Shown here one piece after another: positions 1 to 10,559 of a stretch of DNA of 64,000 nt (its first letter is position 1; each line of letters opens with the position of its first letter). This stretch comes from Porpolomopsis calyptriformis. Its lineage: Eukaryota > Basidiomycota > Agaricomycetes > Agaricales > Hygrophoraceae. Both the position numbers and the translations under genes were made by a program. Under the pieces are notes generated by a model that searched no databases, was not told where the DNA came from, and was given only the letters and a program-made list of their open reading frames with translations. Location of the stretch: NCBI GenBank assembly GCA_951640195.1, contig OX621164.1:2399098-2463097 (forward strand). The letters run 5' to 3'.

Positions 1-909
1 AAGAATAGATTCAACTTCGTACTCTTCTTCGTTCTCGATCAGATCTGGTGGAGGTCGAGATGTATCAGTAATATCAGGGTGGAGCAACTTATCTTCGACA
101 TTCGGTCTCAGGAGTGATACGTGAAAAACTGGATGGAGCTTCCATGTTCGGGGAATACTGATAAGGTACGCAAGATCCGATACTTGTTTTAAGATCTTGA
201 ATGGTCCAGTTCTTCGGTTATCTAGTTTCTTGGCGGGTCGAGTCGTCTTGATGTTCTTGGTTCATTCGTTCGGTCTGACCATCGGTTTCAGGATGATAAG
301 CAGTAGACAGTCCAGAAATGGTTCCTAGGAGTTTATTGAGAGCTTCAGTGAATTTTGATGCGAATTGAACTCCACGATCAGAAATAATCTTCTTCGGCCA
401 TCCATGGTGTTTCCAGATGTGATCACGGAAGAGTCGGGCAGCGCCTTCTGATGAGAGATTGGAAGTCGTCGGAATAAAGTGAGCTCGTTTTGTGAAACGA
501 TCGACGACTACCATCACGGCGTCGTATCCAAGCGAGTCAGGTAGTTGAACAATGAGATCGACGGTTATCTCAGTCCATGGTTCGGTAGCGGGGGGTATAG
601 GTTGTAGGAGTCCTGTCGGCTTCGAAGGATAATTCTTGTTTTGTTGACAAGCAGGACAGGATCGTACGTAGTTGATAACGTCTTGAGAGATGCCATCCCA
701 AACAAAGTTTCGGAGCAGCAGCTCCTTCGTCTTCTCAATGCCAGGGTGTCCAGCATGGGGGTAGGCGTGGGACAGTCGTATTATGTCTGTGCGCAAAGAT
801 ACTTCCTCCGGCACCACAATTCGACCTTCAACATCGCGAACCAACCCATCGACTTGGTCCCAAAACAGTGAGGCATCCTCGATTCTCTGTGAGATCTTTT
901 TCAGTATTG
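1..909 (-). pseudogene. E1 integrase, internally deleted
   Basis: Integrase inserts the element cDNA. The HHCC zinc-binding motif (H..H, then CPACQ) lies near 650-790. The catalytic core has its three acidic residues in the contexts TVDLIVQ, IISDRG and GQTER, about 270-570. Directly after this the frame jumps to the C-terminal KNIKTTRPAKKLD region (217-262). E2 has about 100 more codons at this point. The junction lies in a short CCAAGAA match at 254-262 and shifts the reading frame. The remaining sequence to position 1 matches the pre-chromodomain tail of E2 (HPVFHVSLL). Confidence 0.88.
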
Positions 910-914
910 GTAGC

Positions 915-1118
915 TGTTAGAAATTGTACTGGGAACGTACGCATTCAAATGACAGTCGAGACCACTCGACTAAAACGCCATAGAACTGGACTTACCCAGT
1001 TCGGTTGTTCCCAGTATATATACCAGATTGCACGTGATTGGCTATGGATCTGCTCGACGTTCATGAGAGACGGCCTCAGCGCGCTCGATCTCATGTCTCG
1101 AATTTCAGATTCGTGACA
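915..1118 (-). repeat. Solo LTR (family 5) inserted in E1 pol
   Basis: A 204-bp sequence with TG..CA ends (plus-strand start TGTTAGAA, end GTGACA). It is flanked by perfect 5-bp duplications GTAGC at 910-914 and 1119-1123. On the minus strand it has CCAAT, CACGTG and a TATATATA box within about 30 bp, so it is promoter-like in that direction. Its 3' part recurs at 56423-56517. Taking it out rejoins the E1 frame. It is younger than E1. Confidence 0.88.
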
Positions 1119-1123
1119 GTAGC

Positions 1124-3246
1124 TTGAAGCGTAATCTTGCGAAAAAGTCCGGTTCTGAAAGCTTGATGATCGAATTGATCCAATGTTCATCTGCGATTAA
1201 AATCTCATCTTCCACCTCGCCTTTACCCTCGTCGAAATAATCCGGGCGCCTGGATAACCCATCGGCCTTGTTCTTTCTCCCCGGGACGTACTCGATTTTA
1301 TACTCGTATCTCGATAGGATTTCTGACCAACGAGCACGTCATCCAAACAATACGCGAGCTGTACTGAAATACTTGAGGGCGAGACTGTCGGTACGAATCA
1401 GAAGGTCGTGTCGTGAGCCTTCCAAAAGATGTCGCCATGCTTTAAGACAGTCTATTATTGCCAGAAGTTCAGCGTCGTGAGTTGGATATTTCTTTTCAGC
1501 AGGGGTTAAAGATCTTGAATGAAAGCCTACGGGTTTCCATTCGTTTCCATGTAGCTGAGACAGTATTCCTCCTAAGGCAAAACCAGAGGCGTCAGTCTCT
1601 AAGCAGTATGGCAGGTCTTGATCCGGTACTTCGAGGACAGGGGCATTCGTGAGGGAGTGTTTCAACTGATCAAAGGCGTGTTGTCGTTCGGGGGTCCATT
1701 CCCATACAGTATCCTTGCGGAGTAACTGGTTGAGTGGTTGGGCGATCTTCGAGAAGTCCTTGATATATTTTCTCCAGAAATTTGCGCTTCCGAGAAAGGA
1801 TTGGAGTTGTTTAACGGTTCGAGGTTCGGGCCATTCGGCAATGGCTTTGACCTTCTTGGGATTGGTTCTGATATGACCTTTCGTTAAGGTCATCCCTAGA
1901 TAGATCACCTCTTCTTTCTCGAACTGGCACTTGACGGGTTTGCAGGAGAGCTTGTTCTTCTTCATGATATCAAGGGTCTTGAACGTCCAGTAACGCAGTT
2001 CTTCTAGATCATCTCCGCAGATGAGAACGTCATCGATATAGATAAAAACACAACCTGATTTTAACACTTCGGCAAATCGCGTATCGATCATCCGTTGGAA
2101 CGTAGCTGGAGAATTCCGTAGACCAAAGAACATCACTCTTGGAACGTAGAGTCCCTTGACCGTATTGAAGGCAGCTTTCCATTCGTCGCCTTCTTTGATC
2201 CGAATGTTGTTAAATCCCCATCGGATATCCACGACTGTGAATAATGCAGCAGATCGTAACTTGGGTTGTTGAACGATTTGATGGAGAAGTGGCAAAGGAT
2301 ATCGGTCGGGAACGGTAAAGTGGTTCAGATAACGGTAGTCTTCGATTGGTCTGTATCCAGCGTCTTGTCCTTTCGCATTGATTTCTTCAGCTTTCTTGCT
2401 TAGGAAGAAGGGAGCGGCCTGGGGTGAGGTCCCTTTGAATATTCGTCCTGTGGCCACATTTTCTTCCAAAAACTTCTCTAGGAAGTCTATCTCTCGAGGG
2501 GACATCGGATAAGTCTTGTCATTCTGTGGTGTGAAGTTATCTTTGAGATCAATGACATGATCAAATTCAGAATGAGGTGGAAGGCAATCGAAGGACTCCT
2601 TGGCAAAGACACTAGCATAGTCTTTCCAATAGACCTCCGGTACAAACTTTCGCATATCTTCCTCCACCGTGCTGGCTCTAGACTCGTCCGATTTTGAAAT
2701 ACTTGCCAGCAAGACCGATTCTACCACAGAGGGCTCTGCTTCGCCGCTACAATACCGACGGGAAATCTCTTTGCCTCTGAGAGCCAGTGTTGAACTCTCC
2801 CAGTCGATACTAGGGTTTTGAGCTCTGAGCCATGGGTAGCCGAGGATAATATCAAACTTGGATCCGAGGTCGGTCACTTCCAAACGGATCCTTTCAGTGT
2901 GTCCACCTGGAGCTTCTATCCAGACATCTGTGTCAAAAACGATCGGGCCTCCTCGGTTCTCTGACCCATCGGCATTCCGTACGGGGATTGGGGTTTCCAA
3001 ATCCTGAAGAGTAAATTCGTGACGAGTTGCGAAATTCTCGTCTATAAAGTTCCCAGAAGCTCCACTATCAATAAGACACGTGGCGGGGACACGTCGGCCA
3101 CTGTCTGCAGTCTTGATCCAAACGTCCATCGTAAGTCCTGAATCGCCCTTTTCGATAGTACCAAGAGTTCGAAAGTAATTGCAAGAAGTAATGGTACATC
3201 GAGTGGTATGGTCCGCGACGTTGGGCGTATCGTCCGAACCTTTCAA
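1124..3246 (-). pseudogene. pol: E1 pol: protease, reverse transcriptase, RNase H
   Basis: The protease carries the active-site motif CLIDSGASGNF near 3050-3090. The reverse transcriptase has FxxVDIRWGFNNI near 2200-2240 and the catalytic box FIYIDDVLI near 2030-2050 with both aspartates intact. RNase H shows LETDASGFALGG near 1560-1600. The frame runs 635 codons to a TGA at 1339-1341, which sits where the family has an arginine (so CGA to TGA). It continues in the same frame through the RNase H end and a tether that includes GLSRRPDYF near 1220-1260. The frame is then split by the solo LTR at 915-1118. Entry into this frame needs the -1 shift at 3246-3252. Confidence 0.93.
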
Positions 3247-4740
3247 AAACCCTGAGCCTTCAAGTCCGCTGCCAGCCTCTTCTTCCGATCATCTGACCAA
3301 TTGCGTATACCAGTTTTCGCCATGTCCGACGGAGTCTCACTCGCTGCCAGTGTAGTGGGCGAGTTGACGTTCTCCACGTGGGACTCAGTGGCAACGACAC
3401 GTATGTCTCTGCCTCGTCCTCGTCCTCGTCCTCTGTAGCCTCCTCTACCTCGAAAGTATCCTCCTCGACGTGAGGAAGAGGTATCGGGTAGATTCTTCGC
3501 ATCACCGGCGTTTCAGTTTGGGCAGGCGTTCGCGAAGTGGCCAGGTTGGCCACAGGAGTAACAATTCCCATACGGGATCGTATTGGTAGAAGAGGTAAAC
3601 TCCTCTCTCTTGATGGTGGGGGCTGCTGTCGTTTGGCGGGTCGTCGCTGCAGCCACATACGATCCTCGTGTTGGAAAGGGATTAGAGTACTGGGGTCGGG
3701 ACGTAGAGGACTGTTTCTGTGAGGCGAGAATGTCCTTTTGGTGTTGATAGCGTGTCGTGGCATCCTTCCATTCTTGAAGGGTGGTAGGGACGGTGGGGAG
3801 TCGGTAAATATATTCAATGAACTCGGAATCGAGTCCAGCTTGATAGAGATCAATGAGGGCGGCATCGTTGAAACCGGTATCGACCTGTAAAGCGCCAAAG
3901 CGCAGGTTGTAGTCTTCGATCTTCTTCTTTCCTTGGCGGAGATTCTTGATGTCGTTATGAGCACGGGATTGTCTGTCGATTCCTTCGAATGTTGATCGGA
4001 ATCGAACTACGAAGGCGGCCCAAGTAGCAGTCGGGCCAGTCCAATTGACAATTCTCATGTCGTTGGTCTCCTTTTCAGACCAAGTTTGAGCCATCATGCC
4101 CTTCATGAAAGAAAGGGCGAAGGGGATTTTGTGTTCGTCGCGGTACGGCTTCCCCATGAAATACAATTCGCAGCTGTTAATAAACTTGTCGACATCTTGT
4201 TGTCAACCAGTGAACTCATCTGGCTTGGCCATCTTTATCTCGATGGTGGGAGCGGCAGGAGGTTGAGGTTGAGGTCCCAGTGGGGGTTGAGCTTGACCTT
4301 GAGCAGCGAGTTGTTGTTGGAGATCTTGAATCTCCGCTGCTTGGTTTGCGTTCGAGGTTTGAAGATTAACCATTTCCCTCCGTAGATCGTTCATGACTGC
4401 GAGGATTTCGTTGAGATTGGGAACAGGGGGGTTAGCGCGAGAACCCATTGGATCTGGTGATGGTGAAGATGAAGGTGTTGTTAAAGGTGAAGACGGTCGA
4501 GTTGGTTGTTGATACGGGAAGGGTTGATACCTAACAGTAGGGGGAGTGATGGGACGTTGTGAATGAGCGGCGGCGAGCAAGCGAGTTGTTTCGCTTCGAG
4601 TCCTTCCTAGAGCGTGTGCGATACTCGGCAATGGAGAAGCTTGACTAGCTTCTTCGTTTGGATCTGGGAAGATTCGGGTTTGTGAGTAAAGCGATTGAGA
4701 AAGGGGATTATTCTGCTCAGAGGAATCGTAGAAGTTCTCG
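3243..4740 (-). pseudogene. gag: E1 gag (capsid and nucleocapsid)
   Basis: Structural polyprotein that packages the element RNA. A proline/serine-rich N-terminus is followed by a capsid region with the TWxEKE and Y/F-x-GxL patterns of gypsy Gag. A zinc knuckle CYSCGQPGHFANAC (CX2CX4HX4C) lies around 3520-3560 and an arginine-glycine-rich tail around 3400-3480. The frame is open apart from two TGA codons (4203-4205 and 3513-3515), both plausibly mutated CGA, and it ends at TGA 3243-3245. No clear ATG opens the frame: it runs back to about 4740, and the first in-frame ATG is at 4449. Relatives are the two gag halves of E2. Confidence 0.85.
3246..3252 (-). promoter_or_regulatory. -1 frameshift heptamer GGGTTTT at the gag-pol junction
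   Basis: On the minus strand the gag frame ends CAG GGT TTT TGA. The heptamer G-GGT-TTT fits the X-XXY-YYZ rule for -1 ribosomal slippage, and slipping back one base enters the pol frame exactly (TTG AAA GGT). The same sequence occupies the same place in E2 at 49959-49965. Any downstream stimulatory fold was not computed. Confidence 0.65.
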
Positions 4741-4797
4741 TCGTCGTCGTCCAGTGTTAAAGCGAGGGTGGATCAAGTAAGGGGGAGAGAGCAAGAA

Positions 4798-4811
4798 GGA
4801 AGTCTGATTCT
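4798..4811 (-). promoter_or_regulatory. Primer-binding site of E1, self-priming type
   Basis: The first bases after the LTR on the minus strand read AGAATCAGACTTCC. They do not start with TGG, as a tRNA-primed site would. AATCAGACTT is the exact complement of AAGTCTGATT in the LTR (plus-strand 4912-4921), which lies where transcription should start. This is the arrangement known from Tf1 of fission yeast, where the 5' end of the mRNA folds back to prime minus-strand synthesis. Confidence 0.7.
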
Positions 4812-5212
4812 TGTTATAAACTGGTTGCCGATGAGATGGTTTTACTTCGGAGAGCTCTGTCCCAAGACGATGATGATGTCTCAAGTCCTAGTTGTTGGAT
4901 TGCTAACGAGGAATCAGACTTAAGGTCTGTGTACGACTAACTAGGAGTTTATATACTAACTACGCTACTGCGGATGAGTCAGTATAAACACGAGGAATAC
5001 ATGAGGAGTACATGCGACGAGTAAAGATAAACATGATAAGAGACTCGGAGCATGTGAAGAGATGAAACATAATGGTCGGAAATGAAGTATGTCCTATCTC
5101 GGATAAATGAAAAGATATGGAATCGTGGGGAATCCCAAGTGGAGATAAGACCTGTCCGACTAAGCAATGATGACTAACATAGAGAGGAAGTGAAAAATTT
5201 ACGTCCGTGACA
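4812..5212 (-). repeat. 5' LTR of E1 (LTR family 1)
   Basis: The unit is 401 bp. On the minus strand it begins TGTCACGG and ends TTTATAACA, so it has TG..CA ends. The same sequence recurs at 27335-27757 and 48513-48913, which defines its edges. A TATATAAA box lies at 4948-4955 on the minus strand, with a TGACTCA site upstream of it (4975-4981). The predicted transcript start falls about 27 nt downstream of the TATA box, at the AAGTCTGATT motif that pairs with the primer-binding site. The element body follows directly at 4811. Confidence 0.92.
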
Positions 5213-5289
5213 AGCGGAAGGACCGTCACAATTCTGACGGTTCCACGAGGTCTACTGAAGCATCGTTCGGATTTTCACTCATTGAGGAT

Positions 5290-7205
5290 TTGATTCCTGA
5301 TCAAGGAGAGATCGCAATAATTCTAGATTACAACCACGCTACGTCTATGCTATCTATCAATTCCTGTGTGCCTCTATGTGCAACAAATAAAGTTTCAACA
5401 GTTTCCCATGCCTATTTATCTACTTGTGACCTTCCCAACCTTATCTCTAAATCTCGATCGACTAGTGATCGACCTTCCGATTCTGACCATCTTGATCGAT
5501 CGATGGAAATTGCAACCTTCCTCATGTCGAAAAAGAAATACAAACCCATCTCAAAGAAAGTTCACTCCATAGTAGCTGAACTCCCCGATAAATTCCGAAT
5601 AATCTGAAAAATCCTTGGCGATCCACTCGTGGACATGCCAACACTCGACCCGAACCCCCCCACATTTACCCCGACCGAATGATATACGATTGAATGAATG
5701 GAGCTTTTCGATAAAGCTCACCCCGGAGATTTCCTTTGGCCTCAGGAAAGGGCTCTCCTTCACGATTTTATGAGAAAACAAGATCTCGCCTTCGCCTGGA
5801 ACAACTCCAAATGAAGATGTTTCAGATCCAACTTCTTCCCTCCTGTCGATCTCCCAGTAATACCACATACGCCTTGGGTACAAAAGAATATTCCGATTCC
5901 CCCAGGTATCTATCACGAAGTCTGCAAAGTTATCCAGTGAAAAATTGATGCTGGTGTCTACGAACCCTTGAACTCCTCCTACCAATTGCGATGGTTCACC
6001 ATTCTAAAGAAAGGAGGGAAAGAACTTAGAATCATTCACAGTCTCGAACCACTGAATCAAGTCACGATTCAACATTCAGGAGTCACGCCAATCCCCGAAC
6101 ACTTGGCTGAACAGTTTGGCGGTCAATCCTGCAGCGCTATGTTCAATCTTTACGTCGGATATGATGAATGAGTAATTGCGCCTTCATCTTGCGATCTAAC
6201 CACATTCCAAACACCCTATGGGGCTCATCGACTAGTTACCCTACCCATGGGATGGACCAACTCTATGCCTGTTTTTCACGATAATGTCACCTATATCCTC
6301 CAACTAGAGATTCCTGAGTTTACGATCCCTTATATCGACGATATCCCTGTAAAGGGTCCCACGACTCGATACCTATTACCCAATGGATCCTATGAAACGA
6401 TTCCTGAGAACAATGGAATTCGACGATTCGTATGGGAACACTTCGGGAATCTCAATTGAATAGTCCAGCGAATGAAATATTGCGGCAGAACCATGTCAGG
6501 CTATAAATTGTTCTTGTGCGCAGAAGAAACCACCGTTCTCAGACATCAATGTACTCACTTAGGATGACTACCCGATGAATCGCGTGTCTCAGCGATCCGA
6601 AACTGGGGTCCCTGTAAAGACCTCTCCGAAGTTTGAGCCTTCCTTGGCACTATTGGCATTGTTCAGATATTCATTCGCAACTTCGCGCATCGAGTGAACC
6701 ACCTAGTCAAACTCACTAGGAAAGATATGCCCTTCGAATTCAGTCCCGATCAACTCGCCGCTCAAGAGGACTTGAAACAAGCTCTTCTAGAATCACCCGC
6801 TCTGCGAGTTCTCGATTATACTTCTGATGCCCCTGTCATACTCACTGTCGACACCTCCTATATCACAGTTGGCTTTCACCTGTGCCAATGCGATCCTGAC
6901 GACCTGAAGAAAAGGTACTATAATCGTTTCGGTTCGATCACATTGAACGATCGAGAAAGAAGGTTCTCCCAACCAAAACTCGAAATCTATGGTCTCTATC
7001 AAGCCTTGCGATCGCTCCGACTCTACCTCATCGGCATTTGGAACCTCATTATAGAAGTCGACGCTTGATATATCAAAGGAATGCTAGCGAACCCAGACAT
7101 TGCGCCGCAAGCCAGTATTAACAGATGGATCGTGGCGATCCTAACATTCCATTTTACCTTGGTACACATTGCCGGTTCGAACCACAGTCCCGATGGTCTC
7201 TCTTA
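5290..7205 (+). pseudogene. E4 reverse transcriptase and RNase H
   Basis: A conserved RT palm is recognisable across several short frames: FTILKKGGKELRIIH near 6000, the template grip TLPMGWTNSMPVF near 6245 and the catalytic YIDDIPVKG near 6330. The connection domain has LPDESRVSAIRNWGP and AFLGTIG. RNase H follows, with VILTVDTSYITVGF near 6840 and FSQPKLEIYGL near 6970. Stops at about 6169, 6457, 6565, 6635 and 7066 are all TGA where an arginine is expected, so CGA decay explains most of the damage. The protease and gag are not present in the window. Confidence 0.88.
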
Positions 7206-7639
7206 ACACCCCCGACAGCCCGATGACCAAGACAACGAAGAGCCAACCGATAAAGACTTCGACGATTGGATCGATCGCGTTCATAGATTAATGCACCATA
7301 TCAATGATTCGCCTGTGCCCCGAATGAAAACCCTAAGAATGCCCACCTCAGTTTACTCACAGAGTAAAAATTTCAGTGAGGAGGAGGAGGATCATAACCA
7401 CCCACATGCCAATTCCTACAACATCGTTCCGTGATCGGAAGCAGCTCAGCAAGATGATCGATGACTTCTCCTCGTTCGAAAATGGCTCTCAGATGTTAAA
7501 TGACCAAGCAACATGTCTGACAGCAACTACGCAAGTTTTATATGATACTGTGAAGAGTTCTTTATCGACAACCATCGACTATGGTGAAAGGATAGACAAG
7601 GCGCTCACAAATTAGTCATCGATCTGGATCGCCGATTAG
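7206..7639 (+). other. E4 tether between RNase H and integrase
   Basis: No domain is recognisable here. The stretch is acidic in the E4 frame (DDQDNEEPTDKDFDDW near 7225-7265), then reads SEEEEDHN near 7375. It is the variable linker between RNase H and integrase of E4. I see no independent gene in it. Confidence 0.6.
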
Positions 7640-8567
7640 CGATCATGACGGAACTTCATGATTGAACAGGTCACAAGGCTATTTTTGCTACCCGATCGAT
7701 CATTTCTGAATGTTTCTGGTGGCCTCATATGGCCCCCGACATAGTCTGGTTCGTTCAGACATGTCATACCTGTCAGGTTCGCCAAACCACACAAGCCCTC
7801 GTCCCTCCGACCATCTCCACACCAGCTCCCCTATTCGCCAAAATCTACATCGACACTATGCATATGCCCCGATCTGGCCCATTTCGATATATAGTCCAAG
7901 GGCGATGCTCCCTCACCCACTATCCCGAATTCCGAATGCTTCATTTGGAAACAGCTAAATCGATTGGCGAATGGATCTTCGAGGATATAATCTGTCGATG
8001 GGGCTCCCTTCGAGAAATCATCACGGACAATGGAATAGCTTTCTTAGGAGCCGTTGATCACCTCGCCAAGCGCTATTGGATCAACCACATTCGCATCAGT
8101 GCATACAACTCCCAAGTGAACGGAATAGTTGAACAATCTCACTTCGACGTATGACAATCACTATTCAAAGCTGTCGATGGCGATCAGAAGCAATGGTCGA
8201 TCGGAGCCTACTCTGTATTCTGGGCTGAGCGCGTCACTACCCGAAAGCGATTGGGATGCTCACCCTACTTCGCTGTCACTGGATCTCAGCCATTGCTTCC
8301 TCTAGATATTTCTGAAGCGACATATCTCCTTCCCGCTCCAGATTTGGTTCTGTCAACAACTGACCTAATTTCGCAACATGCGATCACCCTACAGAAACGA
8401 GACGCTGACTTAGAGCAACTTCGATCGAAGGTTCTCACCGCTCGTCTACAATCTGCTGTTCGATTCAAGAAGAGACACGAGAAAACCATTCGCGACTACA
8501 ACTTCAAAACTGGCAATCTCATACTCATTCGGAACACGAAAATTGAGAAGTCTCTCAATCAGAAAAT
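7640..8567 (+). pseudogene. E4 integrase, first part
   Basis: The zinc-binding half gives CHTCQVRQ near 7765. The catalytic core follows with IDTMHMP (first Asp, near 7855), ITDNG (second Asp, near 8030) and NGIVEQSH (Glu, near 8120). The later part QKRDADLEQLRSK..RFKKRHEKTIRDYNF is the conserved post-core helix of this lineage, ending in LILIRNTKIEKSLNQK at 8567. There the coding sequence is cut by the 8568-10278 insertion, and it resumes at 10284. TGA codons at about 7663 and 8152 replace arginine codons. Confidence 0.88.
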
Positions 8568-10278
8568 TGTCATGAAATTGGCATTCACTCTCTTAAAATT
8601 CCTCTCTTTTCTTCGTTCTTTTCTTTTCTTTGCCTGTTCTCTTTGGAAAGGGGGCTGTCTTTATTGGCAGCAGAAACTATTTATACAAAAGAAGGGGGAG
8701 TCCATGTCTGACTAACTATCTAAACTAGTCCATCTTGGCAATCTCTTGCACCATACTGTCCCTCAAGAACTCTACGAAACTTGAGACTACTTGACCATCT
8801 AATGCGGCCAACTTATTACCCCAGTAAATTGCCCCATTGGTGTCACCACCGGAGGCCTGCAACTCGGCAGCCTTCCCTTCGACGAAACCCATCGCTATCT
8901 TTCTCGCTTCCTCACCCAACCAATCGTTGGTGGGACTCCACAACAAACTGGGAGGAACTTCTTCCTCCTCGATCTTGACATTGACGTTAGTCAATGACAA
9001 CAACAAATCTTCGACTAAAGAAGGCAAAGAAATCAGCAACTACGAAGAGAGTGAGAGTGTTGAGAGCATTACCACTAGACAAAACACTCAATGGACCAGG
9101 GGTCCAAGGACGGAAAGGGGGACTGGCAGCCTAGTCAACTGCCTCCTTCTTGACGGAAGGAAGAGAGTCAGCCCACTTGTCGGACCCCCAATTAACCTGC
9201 TCCTCCAAAGGGAGCTGGGAAGTAGGGGGAGGGGCGTCGTCATCCCAAGCTAAAAAAGAAGGAAAGCCTATTATCAACAAACATAGACTAATAAAGACAA
9301 AACAAGACACATACCAAGCGGATCCTCCATCAAGTCACAAACATGCTGGATTGGCCAGCGAACATACGGACACTTTCTGACCTTATGCTTGCCACCGCAA
9401 GCAAAACAAGAGAAGGAGGACCAGCAGAGGTCGGCGTCGGAGGGGGTACGCTGAAGGTAGTAGTGGAAAGAATCGCAATCGAGAAAGACAGGAGCGGTGT
9501 GGTGCACCACTCCAGACTGCTTGAAGAATCGGACATAGTGGCCTTGGTGGGAAGGAGTCATGATGATTGACAAGGATTGAACTGAAGCGTAGGGATACAA
9601 CCCCACACCTTTTATATGCTCAGACACAAAGGGAAGACCAAAAGGAGGTTCCTCAGTCAAAGAAGAGAAACCCAATACGCCGGGCAAGAGATAGAAACAA
9701 TGGCAATCTCATAACCAGAAGAACAATAGAAATCAGTCATGAGATAACACAGCCTCAATCTGCGGAAGGCTATGCCCTATAGAATTGAGTCATCAGAAGC
9801 ACACAGCCTTCTGCAGGATGACTAGGAACAATGGCAAACCTTAATCGGAGGCTGTGAACAATAGAAAATAGGGTGACTGCAGAGGCTGACTCATAATGAC
9901 TCCTACCTTAGAAATACTATATAAACCCTGAGGGCGAGGTGGATCATCACTTCGTCCTGCTGTGAGATTACTTGTAGTAGCACGAACGCAATCAGAATCA
10001 TCAGACTCCTTTCCCATCAGAACAAGAAAAGAGAAACATAAACCCATAACTACTGAGCCAATCGTTCATGCCCATATTCCCTAAACTCTTAGCAGAGGCA
10101 CGCAATGGATTTAATGCGCAGAACAACTTCTTTGTAGAGGTAAAACTTAATTCAGAAGGAATCATCACCCTTTACGAGGACGTCCCTGTCAGAACTTTCT
10201 TCTACATCCTACTAGACTTATTAAGCTCCAAGGCCTGCCTTGTGATTGACGAAAAGACTTGCAACTACAGTTGTGACA
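8568..10278 (+). repeat. 1.7-kb TG..CA insertion in E4 integrase (LTR family 7)
   Basis: The segment begins TGTCATG and ends TGTGACA, and is flanked by perfect 5-bp duplications AAAAT at 8563-8567 and 10279-10283. These are the hallmarks of an LTR or LTR-bounded insertion. A TATATAAA box lies at 9918-9925 with TGACTCA upstream at 9887-9893, so a plus-strand promoter is plausible. That would leave about 330 bp of R/U5 and an unusually long 1.35-kb U3. I see no duplicated LTRs inside. It is therefore either one very long solo LTR or a non-autonomous element. A minus-strand gene lies within it. Confidence 0.65.
8725..9558 (-). CDS. Hypothetical protein with a variant zinc knuckle
   Basis: Not a family I can name with confidence. 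The minus-strand frame starts at ATG 9558 (MTPSHQGHYVRFF) and contains CFACGGKHKVRKC near 9370-9410. That is a CX2CX3HX4C pattern, one residue shorter than the retroviral knuckle. An intron of about 47 nt (GTATGT..TAG) lies around 9255-9301. A tryptophan/acid-rich stretch (EEQVNWGSDKWADSL) follows. A TAG then interrupts the frame near 9136 unless it is spliced out. The last exon (8725..9039) is open and ends with an amphipathic segment, FVEFLRDSMVQEIAKMD. The gene lies antisense within the 8568-10278 insertion. Exon limits are tentative. Confidence 0.5.
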
Positions 10279-10283
10279 AAAAT

Positions 10284-10530
10284 GTGCCCTCAATACCTAG
10301 GACCCCTGGTCATGATATCTCGAAACCTAGGGAAAGCTTATATCATTGCAGAGCTTGACGGATCCATCTTACATTGCCCGATCACTGCGTTTAGAGTCAT
10401 CCCATACTTCGCTCGAAGATCAATTGCAATTCCCGAACAATTCCTCAATATATCGACTTCACGACTTAGAGAGATGGAATGTTCGCTAGCTAGCGAACCA
10501 CTCGATAGCGTTGCGATCGAGGACTTGTAA
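10284..10530 (+). pseudogene. E4 integrase C-terminal tail
   Basis: The frame reads CPQYLGPLVMISRNLGKAYIIAELDG and then AFRVIPYFARR. This is the GPY-type C-terminal domain typical of gypsy integrases (nucleic-acid binding, about 60 residues). It continues the integrase interrupted at 8567. It ends at TAA 10528-10530 and is displaced by the 1.7-kb insertion. Confidence 0.85.
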
Positions 10531-10559
10531 CCTGCTGTAACACACCTCTACGCAATATT

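Larger units (their letters stand above)
1..5212 (-). mobile_element. E1: Ty3/gypsy chromovirus, 3' end outside the window
   Basis: Minus-strand LTR retrotransposon read from right to left: 5' LTR, primer-binding site, gag with a zinc knuckle, protease, reverse transcriptase, RNase H, integrase and the start of a C-terminal region. This is the Ty3/gypsy (Metaviridae) order, with integrase after RNase H. The 3' LTR and the chromodomain lie beyond position 1. The element is inactive in this copy. Premature TGA codons are at 4203-4205, 3513-3515 and 1339-1341, a solo LTR sits at 915-1118, and the integrase has an internal deletion near 254-262. It sits inside the older element E4, whose frames resume just right of the LTR. 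Element E2 at 47.6 kb is a close relative with the same layout. Confidence 0.93.

Noticed and set aside
4074..4166. Possible independent small protein starting MYFMGKPYRDE
   Set aside because: It is the middle of E1 gag, separated from the N-terminal part only by the TGA at 4203-4205.
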